This document shows, piece after piece, positions 35,478-43,350 of a DNA stretch of 64,000 nucleotides. Source of the DNA: Methylobacterium frigidaeris (GTDB lineage Bacteria > Pseudomonadota > Alphaproteobacteria > Rhizobiales > Beijerinckiaceae); assembly GCF_022179185.1 (NCBI RefSeq), contig NZ_BPQJ01000010.1, positions 62,001-126,000 of the forward strand, given 5' to 3'. The first letter of the stretch is position 1. Each line of letters starts with the position of its first letter. The notes beneath the pieces were generated by a model that saw only the letters and a list, made by a program, of their open reading frames with translations, searched no databases and had not been told where the DNA came from. Position numbers and translations under genes: made by a program.

Positions 35478-37102
35478 GCGAACTCCTCACGGTCCGGAGC
35501 CTCTCGGTCCGCCTGCCGCCGGGGGCCGACCGCAGCCACGCGCTCACCGATGTCTCCCTGTCGCTCGCAGGAAACGAGATCCTGTGCGTCGTCGGCGAGT
35601 CCGGCTCGGGCAAGTCGGTCCTCGCCAACACGGTGATGCGGCTGCTGCCCGCGGGCGTGCGGCCCGATGCCGGACAGGTGCTGTTCCGGGGCCGCGACCT
35701 CGTCGGGGCCTCCGAGGCCGAGATGCGGCGTCTGCGGGGTGCTGCGATCGGCATGATCTTCCAGGAGCCGATGACGGCCCTGAACCCCCTGCGCCGGGCC
35801 GGCGACCAGATCGCCGAGACCTTCCGCATCCACACGACGCTCAGCGCCCGCGCGATCCGCGAGAAGACCCTGGCGCTGCTGACGGAGGTGCGGATGCCGG
35901 ATCCGGCGGCGGCGCTCCGGGCCTATCCGCACGAATTGTCGGGCGGGCAGCGCCAGCGGGTGATGATCGCGATGGCGCTGGCCCTGGAGCCGGCTCTCCT
36001 CATCGCCGACGAGCCGACCACGGCGCTCGACGTGACGACGCAGGGGCGCATCCTGGCGCTGATCCGCGACATCCAGCGGCGGCGCGGCATGGGCGTGCTG
36101 TTCATCACCCACGATTTCGGGGTGGTGGCGGAGATCGCCGACCGGGTCGCGGTGATGCAGGCCGGTCGCCTCGTCGAGGAGGGGCCGGCCGACGCCGTGC
36201 TCAACCGGCCGCAGGCACCCTACACGAAGGCGCTGATCGGTGCGGTGCCCCCGCTGCTGCCGCGCCCGCCCCGCCCGGCTTCCGGGCCCGCGATCCTGTC
36301 GCTCTCGGGCGTCTCGAAGACCTACCGCAAGGGCGGCGGCTTGCTGCCGGGCCGGGCCCGAGTCACCCACGCCGTCAGGGACGTCAGCCTGTCGCTGCCG
36401 CGGGGCACCACCCTCGGCATCGTCGGCGAATCCGGCTCCGGCAAGTCGACGCTCGCCCGCTGCATCGTGCGCCTGCTCGATCCCGACACCGGCACGATCC
36501 GCCTCGGCGATACCGACCTGGCAGGCCTGTCGCGCCGGGCGATGCGGGCCGAGGCCCGCCGGGTGCAGATGGTGTTCCAGGACCCCTTCGCCTCGCTCAA
36601 CCCGCGCCGGCGGGCCGGCGAGCTGGTGGCGCAGGGGCCGATGCTGCACGGCGTCTCCCGCAGCGACGCCCTGGCGAAGGCGCGCGAGCTGTTCGGCCTC
36701 GTCGGGCTCGATCCGGTGGCGATGGACCGCTTCCCGCATGAATTCTCCGGCGGCCAGCGCCAGCGCATCGGGCTCGCCCGGGCGCTCGCCCTCGAACCGG
36801 AGGTGCTGGTCGCGGACGAGCCGGTCTCGGCCCTCGACGTGTCGGTCCAGGCCCAGGTGCTGGCGCTGCTCGATTCCTTGCGCGACCGGCTCGGACTCTC
36901 GATGCTGTTCATCACCCACGACCTGCGGGTCGCCGGGCAGATCTGCGACCGGATCGCCGTGATGAAGGACGGCGCCGTCGTCGAGGCCGGCCCGACGGCG
37001 GAGGTCTTCGCCGCCCCGCAGGCCGCCTATACCCGCGCCCTCCTGGAGGCGGTGCCCGGCCGCTCCTGGATTCCCGGCCGCCCCCACGCTCCCGCCGCCT
37101 GA
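35474..37102 (+). CDS. Fused double ATP-binding protein of a peptide ABC transporter
   Basis: A 542-residue product with two ABC ATPase domains. The first has '[13 protein letters not shown]', '[15 protein letters not shown]' and '[14 protein letters not shown]'; the second '[13 protein letters not shown]', '[15 protein letters not shown]' and 'VLVADEPVSALDVS'. Each is followed by an oligopeptide-transporter element ('QAPYTKALIGAVP', 'QAAYTRALLEAVP'). It has the same architecture as the protein at 2548-4191, so the two operons are paralogous or related by duplication. The start overlaps the permease stop. Confidence 0.95.
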   Translation: MSELLTVRSLSVRLPPGADRSHALTDVSLSLAGNEILCVVGESGSGKSVLANTVMRLLPAGVRPDAGQVLFRGRDLVGASEAEMRRLRGAAIGMIFQEPMTALNPLRRAGDQIAETFRIHTTLSARAIREKTLALLTEVRMPDPAAALRAYPHELSGGQRQRVMIAMALALEPALLIADEPTTALDVTTQGRILALIRDIQRRRGMGVLFITHDFGVVAEIADRVAVMQAGRLVEEGPADAVLNRPQAPYTKALIGAVPPLLPRPPRPASGPAILSLSGVSKTYRKGGGLLPGRARVTHAVRDVSLSLPRGTTLGIVGESGSGKSTLARCIVRLLDPDTGTIRLGDTDLAGLSRRAMRAEARRVQMVFQDPFASLNPRRRAGELVAQGPMLHGVSRSDALAKARELFGLVGLDPVAMDRFPHEFSGGQRQRIGLARALALEPEVLVADEPVSALDVSVQAQVLALLDSLRDRLGLSMLFITHDLRVAGQICDRIAVMKDGAVVEAGPTAEVFAAPQAAYTRALLEAVPGRSWIPGRPHAPAA

Positions 37103-37129
37103 GCGCCGGCGGCCTGAAGAGGAAACCCC

Positions 37130-37921
37130 ATGCCCCTCACCCTCGACCATCTCGTCATCGCGGTCGCCGATCTCGACGCGGCCTTCGCGGATTATGCCAG
37201 CCTCGGCTTCACGGTGATCCGCGGCGGCGAGCACCAGAACGGCATCACCCACAACGTGCTGGTGGTGCTGGAGGACGGCGCCTACCTGGAACTGATCGCC
37301 TTCAAGGCGCCGGAGCCCGGCAACCGCTGGTCCGAGGTCTACCACCGCGCCGGCGAGGGCTTCCTCGACCACGCGCTTCTGCCCTCCGACATCGAGGCCG
37401 ACGTGAAGGCGGCGCAGGCGCGCGGGCTCGACATCGCCGATCCTCAGCCCGGCGGCCGCTTCCGGCCGGACGGCGCCCGCCTCGACTGGAAGACCGCCCG
37501 GGCGCCGGGCTCGGACGTGCCGTTCCTGTGCGGCGACGTCACCCCCCGCGCGCTTCGCGTGCAGGAGGGCGACGTGCGCCGCCACGACAACGGCGTCACC
37601 GGAATCACGTCCGTCACGGTAGCAGTGCGCGACGTCGAGGCCTCCCGCACCCGCTACGCCGCCCTGCTCGGCACCGGGGCGGAGGCGCCGGTCGTCGAGG
37701 CCGAGATCTTAGGCGGCCCGGCCCGCGCCGTGACCCTGCCGCTCGGCCCGGCCACCACCGTCACCCTGGCGAGCCCGGCGGGAACGGACGGGGCGCTGGC
37801 CCAGGCGCTCGCGGCCCGGGGCGAGGGCCCGGTCGCGGCCGTGTTCCGGGCCGCCGCGGGCGCCGGCGACCTCGACCTGCGCCTCACCCACGGGGCGCGG
37901 CTCGCGATCGTGGCGGGCTGA
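37130..37921 (+). CDS. Glyoxalase-like (VOC superfamily) protein
   Basis: A 263-residue cytoplasmic protein matching the Glyoxalase_3-like group: 'LDHLVIAVADLDAAFADYAS', 'LGFTVIRGGEHQNGITHNVL', 'YLELIAFKAPEP'. The first beta-alpha-beta unit has the conserved His (residue 7) and Glu ('YLELIAF'); a second, more divergent unit starts near residue 160 ('ITSVTVAVRDVEASRTRYAA'). AGAGGAAA precedes the ATG. It is 27 bp after the ABC ATPase gene and so probably cotranscribed, possibly modifying the imported substrate. The specific reaction is unknown. Confidence 0.87.
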   Translation: MPLTLDHLVIAVADLDAAFADYASLGFTVIRGGEHQNGITHNVLVVLEDGAYLELIAFKAPEPGNRWSEVYHRAGEGFLDHALLPSDIEADVKAAQARGLDIADPQPGGRFRPDGARLDWKTARAPGSDVPFLCGDVTPRALRVQEGDVRRHDNGVTGITSVTVAVRDVEASRTRYAALLGTGAEAPVVEAEILGGPARAVTLPLGPATTVTLASPAGTDGALAQALAARGEGPVAAVFRAAAGAGDLDLRLTHGARLAIVAG

Positions 37922-38159
37922 TGCTCCCGATTGGGTGATGCCTTCGGCGGCATCCGTCACTATACCCTGGTGCTGCGCTGCAAGGGCAGGATCCGGGATC
38001 GGCCCGTCCGCCGCACCGCAGCGCTCGCGCGGCGTGATGCCGTTCCGCCGCGATGCCCTATATCGGGTCGGGCGCGGGATCGGGCGCCGCGTCCCGCGCG
38101 GACGGCCACGCCCTCGCGAACAGGGCGGATCCGCCCGCTCGTCCTCGCTCCGATCCCGC

Positions 38160-38642
38160 ATGATCCCCTCCGCCGATCCGTCCCAGGTCGACTCGACCGC
38201 CCACATCATCCAGGTGGCGCTGACGCCGGTCTTCCTGCTCTCCGGCATCGCGACGCTGCTCAACGTCTTCTCGACCCGCCACGCCCGCGTCGCCGATCAG
38301 GTCGAGAAGCTCTCCGACCGCGCGAGCGAGCGGCCGGGCGACCAGGCCCGGCTCCGGGACCTGCGCCGGCGCAGCCTCGCCCTCGACGTGGCGGTGGTGA
38401 TCGCGGCCCTCGGCGGCGCCGCGATCTGCGGCGCGGTGCTGACCCTGTTCCTCGGTACCCTGCGGGACGCCGCGGTGGCGAGCGTGCTGTTCTTCCTGTT
38501 CGGCACCGCGATCGTCTGCACGCTCGCCTCGCTCACCGCCTTCGCGGTCGAGATGACGCTGGCGAGCCGCACGGTGCGCACCGAGGTGGCCGAGCAGCAG
38601 CAGGAAGACGAGGAGACCACGCCGGAGCGCGCGACGCGCTGA
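38160..38642 (+). CDS. DUF2721 family membrane protein
   Basis: A 160-residue protein matching DUF2721. It begins 'AHIIQVALTPVFLLSGIATL', then the family's 'RHARVADQVEKL' charged helix, and two further membrane segments ('LDVAVVIAALGGAAICGAVL', 'VASVLFFLFGTAIVCTLASL'). Three transmembrane helices and an acidic C-terminal tail are expected. I chose the ATG at 38160, where the family begins. Function unknown. Confidence 0.87.
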   Translation: MIPSADPSQVDSTAHIIQVALTPVFLLSGIATLLNVFSTRHARVADQVEKLSDRASERPGDQARLRDLRRRSLALDVAVVIAALGGAAICGAVLTLFLGTLRDAAVASVLFFLFGTAIVCTLASLTAFAVEMTLASRTVRTEVAEQQQEDEETTPERATR

Positions 38643-38711
38643 AGGCGCGGAACCGTCGCGGACGAGCCCGGTTCCCCCGAGGAACCCCCTCCCCCGCCCC
38701 CGGAGCCCGCC

Positions 38712-39146
38712 ATGCCGACCGAACTGCCTAACGAGCGCACCTTGCGCGAGCCCGGTACGATGGAGCTCGATCCATCTGGCGACGGCGTCGCCCTCGACGA
38801 GACTCGCCGGCTGATCGCCTCGAACAAGGTCGAGGGCACCGCCGTCTACGACCGCAAGGGCGAGCATCTCGGCAGCGTCTACAACTTCATGGTCGACAAG
38901 GTCACCGGCCAGGTCGCCTACGCTGTCCTGTCCTTCGGCGGCTTCCTCGGCTTCGGCGAGAGCTACCATCCGGTACCCTGGAAGGCCCTGACCTACGACC
39001 TGCGGCTCGGCGGCTACGTCATCGACATCGACGCCGGCACCCTGGCGGAAGCGCCGCGCCACGGCCCGGACGAGGACCCGTTCACCGATCCCTCCTATGG
39101 CGGGCGCCTCGACGATTATTACGGCGGACGTGCCCCGACGATCTGA
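38712..39146 (+). CDS. PRC-barrel domain protein
   Basis: A 144-residue soluble protein with a PRC-barrel: 'IASNKVEGTAVYDRKGEHLG', 'SVYNFMVDKVTGQVAYAVLS', 'FGGFLGFGESYHPVPWKALT'. PRC-barrels occur in photosynthetic reaction centre H subunits, RimM and many stress or storage proteins of alphaproteobacteria. This free-standing type has no known role. It sits 69 bp after the DUF2721 gene on the same strand. The C-terminus is Asp/Tyr/Gly-rich. Confidence 0.88.
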   Translation: MPTELPNERTLREPGTMELDPSGDGVALDETRRLIASNKVEGTAVYDRKGEHLGSVYNFMVDKVTGQVAYAVLSFGGFLGFGESYHPVPWKALTYDLRLGGYVIDIDAGTLAEAPRHGPDEDPFTDPSYGGRLDDYYGGRAPTI

Positions 39147-39165
39147 CGATCTGTTCGTCCCCCCG

Positions 39166-39297
39166 CGACCTCACCCTGAGGCGCGACCGGAGGGAGCCTC
39201 GCAGCAGGCCTCCAGGAACCTCCGAGACTTCTGAAGCCCTCCTTCGATCCTCGATCGTGCGCGATCTCCGATCGCTGACACCTCAGGATGAGGTCGA
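39166..39297. repeat. Palindromic repeat element, family C
   Basis: The ends form an inverted repeat: CGACCTCACCCTGAGGCGCG on the left, and a right end that reads CACCTCAGGATGAGGTCG. Inside are GGAGCCTCG and CTTCGATCCTCGATC motifs typical of a repeat often found between genes in Methylobacterium and Bradyrhizobium relatives (recalled from general knowledge, not searched). One copy in the window. Confidence 0.75.
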
Positions 39298-39344
39298 GGG
39301 TGGGATGGGCGACATAGGACGAGTCAACGAGCGTCGAGGCGGCT

Positions 39345-40289
39345 GTGACGGAGGTGGCAAGAGACGAGCAGGAGGCGCCCGCCGGCGAGGTCGCCCGCGG
39401 GGCGGGCTTCGCGGTGGCGCCCGGCACCGCCAAGCGCCCCGGGGTGCTGGTGGCGATGCCGTTCGACCGCGCCCTGCTGGCCCGCTTCAAGGAGAATTTT
39501 CCGACCGCCCGCTGGCGGCGCAAGATCCGGCGCTGGTTCGTGCCCGGCACCACCGCCGAGCAGCGGGCGGATGCCTGGATCGCCCGGGAGATCTCCGCGC
39601 TCGATGCCTACGGCGACGACAAGGGCCGCGACGCCTACGCCTTCGAGCCGCTGGAGAGCCCCTACCTCGCGGCTGAGACCGACGCGCTGGTGGTCCGCAC
39701 GCCCTATTCGCGCGTCGTCGTCGACACCCTGCGCACCATCCCGTTCGCCGCCTGGGCGCCGGAGATCCGGGCCTGGCGGGTGCCCTGGCGCTCCTACGAG
39801 GTGCTGAAGGAGGCGTGGCCCGTGATCGAGGCGGCGGCGGCCGCGAACGAGCCGGCGGCGCGGCGCGCCCGGCGCGAGGCCGCCCGCGACCCCGCCGCCG
39901 AGGCGGAGCGCCGGCGCCGACGCCACCCGGTGCCGCGGAGCGATCCGCCGCCGCTCGGTGCCGCGGTGGAGGTGGCGGAGGCCGGAATCGTGGTGTTCGA
40001 GGCCCTCGACGATGCCCCCATCGCCGAGACCGGGGCGCTCGCCCATTACCCGGCGATCACCGCGCCGGGGCCCCTGGTCTGGGGCTGGTGGCGAATGCCG
40101 ACATTCGGAGAGATCGCCGAGGTGGTGCCGGCGGCGGCGCCCGACGCGCCCGGCCGCGGCTGGTGGCCGGCGACCCGCGCCGGCCTGGAAGAGCGCCTGC
40201 GGCGCCTGCGCGAGACCGCCCGGGCTCAGGAGACCCGGGCCGCGAAGGCGCGCGCGAAGCAGGGCGCCGCGGAACCCGAACCCCGCTAG
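39345..40289 (+). CDS. Hypothetical protein with two HARP-like repeats
   Basis: A 314-residue soluble, charged protein starting at a GTG. Two segments resemble the HARP motif of SMARCAL1/HepA-type proteins, which binds DNA. They are residues about 36-72 ('VAMPFDRALLARFKENFPTA' then 'RWRRKIRRWFVPG') and 116-160 ('VVRTPYSRVVVDTLRTIPFA' then 'AWAPEIRAWRVP'). Both follow the pattern aromatic-Tyr/Asp-x-helix-Pro-x-x-x-Trp-x-x-x-x-(R/K)-x-Trp-x-Val-Pro. There is no helicase domain. The C-terminal half is Arg/Ala-rich and ends in a basic helix, consistent with nucleic acid binding. The assignment rests on pattern recognition only. Confidence 0.6.
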   Translation: MTEVARDEQEAPAGEVARGAGFAVAPGTAKRPGVLVAMPFDRALLARFKENFPTARWRRKIRRWFVPGTTAEQRADAWIAREISALDAYGDDKGRDAYAFEPLESPYLAAETDALVVRTPYSRVVVDTLRTIPFAAWAPEIRAWRVPWRSYEVLKEAWPVIEAAAAANEPAARRARREAARDPAAEAERRRRRHPVPRSDPPPLGAAVEVAEAGIVVFEALDDAPIAETGALAHYPAITAPGPLVWGWWRMPTFGEIAEVVPAAAPDAPGRGWWPATRAGLEERLRRLRETARAQETRAAKARAKQGAAEPEPR

Positions 40290-40299
40290 AACTTGGCCG

Positions 40300-40668
40300 C
40301 TAGAACTTGCCGCCGAGGCCGACCGAGCCGCCCGACCCGATGGTGGGCGACAGGCCGCCGCCGCCGCTGCTGGCGCCGCCCTCGCCCTCGATCTCCTCGC
40401 GGCGGATGCGCCGGGGCGGGGCGCTCAGGGTGTCGCCGCTCGCGCGGGAGTTGGTCGGGACGTTGAGGCGGCGGGTCGGCTCGGTCGCGGCCTGGGCGAG
40501 GTCGCCGCTGCTGCGGGCTGGCAGCTTCACGTCGCCGCGCAGGGACGGCGGCGGGCCGACGTCGCCCGCCGGGAGCACGCCGCCGACCTGGCCGAGGGGA
40601 TTGTTGATGCAGCCGCCCGCGAGCGCGGCCACGGCCGCGACGAGGCAGGCTCTGGACAGGACGGACAT
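40300..40668 (-). CDS. Small exported protein, probable lipoprotein
   Basis: A 122-residue protein with the signal peptide 'MSVLSRACLVAAVAALAGGC': a hydrophobic core followed by a Gly-Gly-Cys that resembles a lipobox, although the -3 residue is Ala. The mature part is Pro/Ser/Arg-rich and ends in glycine-rich repeats ('GGASSGGGGLSP', 'GSGGSVGLGGKF'). No domain recognised. It is convergent with the HARP-like gene, whose stop is 11 bp away, and divergent from the HAD gene. Confidence 0.65.
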   Translation of the reverse strand: MSVLSRACLVAAVAALAGGCINNPLGQVGGVLPAGDVGPPPSLRGDVKLPARSSGDLAQAATEPTRRLNVPTNSRASGDTLSAPPRRIRREEIEGEGGASSGGGGLSPTIGSGGSVGLGGKF

Positions 40669-40837
40669 CGGCACTTCCCGGGTTCCTTCAGGACCGCCCC
40701 GCCGGCCGGCGGGGAACGGCGTTGACGAACCTCTAACGGCCGAGGCGCTCGAAGGCCAGCCGCACCGCTCAGCCAGCACGGAACCCCGGCGCTTTGCCCG
40801 GCTTTCGTGCTCGGCTGCAACAGACGAGACTCCCGCC

Positions 40838-41512
40838 ATGATCCGCCACCTGATCTTCGACATCGACGGGACCCTGCTCGACAGCGTCGACCTGCACGCC
40901 GAGGCCTGGGCGGAGGCGTTCGCCGCCTTCGGGATCACGGTCTCGGCCGAGGACGTCCGCAGCCAGATCGGCAAGGGCGGCGACCAGCTGATGCCGGTCT
41001 TCGTGCCGAAGGAGCGCCTGGAGCGCGAGGGCGAGAAAATCGAGAAATTCCGCTCCGAACTCTTCGCCGAGACGTACCTGCCGAAGGTGAAGCCGTTTCC
41101 CGGCGTGCGGGCCCTGTTCGAGCGCCTGAAGGCGGAGGGGCACGTCCTGGCGCTCGCCTCCTCCGGCAAGGCCGAGGAGGTGGAGCGCTACCAGGAGATC
41201 GCCGGCATCCGCGACCTCGTCGATGTGGCAACCAATTCCGACGAGGCCGAGCGCTCGAAGCCGCATCCGGACATCTTCGAGGCGGCGCTCGATCGGCTCG
41301 GCCGCCCGCACCGGGGCCAGGCGGTCGTGATCGGCGATTCGCCCTACGACGCCGAGGCCGCGGTGAGGGCCGGGCTGCCGGTGATCGGCGTCCTGTGCGG
41401 CGGCTTCCCGGAGGCGCGGTTGAGCGAAGCCGGCTGCACCGCGATCTACCGCGACCCGCAGGACCTGCTCGACGGCTACGCGAGCTCGCCCCTGCGGCGC
41501 GGGATGCCGTAA
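40838..41512 (+). CDS. HAD-family hydrolase (phosphatase, PGP-like)
   Basis: A 224-residue haloacid dehalogenase-superfamily phosphatase with subclass I cap. Motif I 'FDIDGTLLDS' has Asp8 (nucleophile) and Asp10; motif II Ser/Thr is in 'LALASSGK'; motif III Lys in 'ERSKPHPDIF'; motif IV acidic residues in 'VIGDSPYDAEAA'. These support a phosphate-monoester hydrolase such as phosphoglycolate phosphatase or a sugar phosphatase; the substrate is undetermined. The start at 40838 is where the HAD motif begins. Confidence 0.9.
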   Translation: MIRHLIFDIDGTLLDSVDLHAEAWAEAFAAFGITVSAEDVRSQIGKGGDQLMPVFVPKERLEREGEKIEKFRSELFAETYLPKVKPFPGVRALFERLKAEGHVLALASSGKAEEVERYQEIAGIRDLVDVATNSDEAERSKPHPDIFEAALDRLGRPHRGQAVVIGDSPYDAEAAVRAGLPVIGVLCGGFPEARLSEAGCTAIYRDPQDLLDGYASSPLRRGMP

Positions 41513-41531
41513 CGCAGCACCATCTTGCCGG

Positions 41532-42797
41532 ATGGGAACGGGCATGCGAATCGTGCGGCGCTCCACGCCGACAGGATTGCGTCCATTGCCCGGCCCGCGC
41601 CGCCTCGCCGCCCTGCCCTTGGCCGCCGCGCTGCTCTTGGCCGCCGCGCTGCTCTTGGCCGCCGCGCTGCTCTTGGCCGCCGCGCTGCCGCTGGCCGTCG
41701 CGCTGCCGACGACCGCCCTCGCGCAGCAGCCGGCGGCGGCGGCGAACGCCGACGCGTCGGATTTCGCCCGCCTCGAGGCGGCTCAGAACGCCGCCAATGC
41801 CGCACCCGGCCCGCGCACCGTGCCGGGCCGGCGCATCCCGGTGCCGGGCACGGTGAGCCCCGAATTCCAGGCGGCGATCGCGGCGCCCTACCGGAGCCCG
41901 GCCTGGAACGCCGATCCGGGCAGCGCGGCGGAGTGGAAGGCGCTGGTGGCCAAGCTCGCGGCCCAGACCGCCGCGCCCCTTCCGGCCCTGCGCGAGCGCC
42001 TCGGCGTCGTCTCGACTCCGGAGGTGATCGGCGGGGTCAAGGCCTGGATCATCGCGCCGAAGACGGTGCCCGAGCGCAACCGCCACCGGCTGCTCGTTCA
42101 CATCCACGGCGGCGGCTACGTCTACAACCCGGGCGAGGCCGGCACCCTCGAGGCGGTGCTGATGGCGGCCTTCGGCGGCTTCACGGTGATCTCGTTCGAT
42201 TACCGCATGCCCCCGGACGCGCCCTACCCGGCGGCGATGGACGACGCCATGGCGGTGTGGAAGGCGGCGCTCGCCCTGCAACCGGCCGAGAACATGGCGG
42301 TGTTCGGCACCTCGACCGGCGGCGGCATGACGCTCGCCCTGATGCTGCGGGCCAGGCGCGAGGGCGTGCCGCTCCCGGCCGCGATCGCGCCCGGCACGCC
42401 GTGGTCCGACCTGACCGAGACCGGCGACAGCTACAAGGCCAACGAGTGGCTGGACAACGTGCTGGTCTCCTATGACGGCGTCCTGACCCGGGCGGCGAGG
42501 CTCTACGCCGCCGGCCACGACCTACGCGACCCCCAGCTCTCGCCGATCTACGGCGACCTGCGCGGCCTGCCCCCCACCATCCTGACCACCGGCACCCGCG
42601 ACCTCTTCCTCTCCAACACCGTGCGCACGCACCGCAAGCTGCGCCAGGCCGGCGTCGACGCCTCGCTCCAGGTGTTCGAGGGCATGAGCCACGCCCAGTA
42701 CCTGTTCGACCCGGACGCGCCGGAGACCCGCGAGGTCTTCACCGAGATCGCCGCCTTCCTCGACAAGCACCTGGGCACGGCGGCAAAGAAGCCGTGA
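41532..42797 (+). CDS. Exported alpha/beta hydrolase (HSL-type esterase)
   Basis: A 421-residue secreted esterase. The signal peptide is very long (about 60 residues) because its hydrophobic core is a run of LLLAAA repeats ending 'LPTTALAQQ'. The catalytic domain has the HSL-family oxyanion motif 'HIHGGGYVY', the nucleophile elbow 'FGTSTGGGMTLAL' and the acid/His regions 'TTGTRDLFLSNT' and 'EGMSHAQYLF'. It is 19 bp after the HAD gene on the same strand. Substrates of such periplasmic esterases are usually short acyl esters. Confidence 0.9.
   Translation: MGTGMRIVRRSTPTGLRPLPGPRRLAALPLAAALLLAAALLLAAALLLAAALPLAVALPTTALAQQPAAAANADASDFARLEAAQNAANAAPGPRTVPGRRIPVPGTVSPEFQAAIAAPYRSPAWNADPGSAAEWKALVAKLAAQTAAPLPALRERLGVVSTPEVIGGVKAWIIAPKTVPERNRHRLLVHIHGGGYVYNPGEAGTLEAVLMAAFGGFTVISFDYRMPPDAPYPAAMDDAMAVWKAALALQPAENMAVFGTSTGGGMTLALMLRARREGVPLPAAIAPGTPWSDLTETGDSYKANEWLDNVLVSYDGVLTRAARLYAAGHDLRDPQLSPIYGDLRGLPPTILTTGTRDLFLSNTVRTHRKLRQAGVDASLQVFEGMSHAQYLFDPDAPETREVFTEIAAFLDKHLGTAAKKP
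41613..41702 (+). repeat. 18-bp tandem repeat inside the esterase signal peptide
   Basis: Three identical units CTGCTCTTGGCCGCCGCG at 41631-41684, flanked by one-mismatch (41613-41630) and three-mismatch (41685-41702) units. Each unit encodes six residues (LLLAAA), so copy number changes keep the frame and lengthen or shorten the signal-peptide core. Confidence 0.95.
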
Positions 42798-43350
42798 CGG
42801 GACGCCCCCTCGAGCCCCGCCCGGACTGCACGGACGCGGCATGGACCGTGACCTCGAAGGGAGCGGGCCACCGCGGCCGGGAGAGGCTCGGACCGGGAGG
42901 GCGCTCCCTCGGGCAGATCGCGCCCGGCGTTCCCGGGGCTCGCTGACGAGACCCCCATCCGCGACGATCGAGCGGAGATGCGCCGGCTCGTCCGGTACGC
43001 GCCGAGAGGCCCTGCCGTCACCAGCGTAAAACAGATCTAACATCCTGTCCGGCCATGAGCGCGACAGCTGGAATATGCGCTCAGAAGGACGAAGCAGGGC
43101 GAAGTGCGGGACTATTTTCCTGTTACGTCTTGCATCCGCATGGTCTCTCACGTCTCCAAGGCCGATGGAATGGCCGAAGATGGTATTGATCTTATATAAT
43201 ATAATACCGATTATTTTTCGTCGGCAACGGTAGAACCAAAACAGCCACTCCCTCTCTTGCGGCCTCTCGCGTACCTGAGCAAGCCAAAGCACCGATCGTG
43301 GAGCGCCGGAGGGTCATTCCTACGACACGCAGAACGCAAGAATCCTCGCT
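42798..43350. other. Intergenic region upstream of the pseudopilin cassette
   Basis: A 553-bp gap. The first half is GC-rich with only shadow frames; the second half turns AT-rich (for example about 43180-43220), unlike the rest of the window. This is the probable promoter region of the downstream TadE/G-like genes. I could not define a promoter with confidence. Confidence 0.5.

Noticed and set aside
42841..43029. Short plus-strand frame between the esterase and pseudopilin genes
   Set aside because: Low-complexity Arg/Ser/Pro composition, no ribosome site, no family resemblance.
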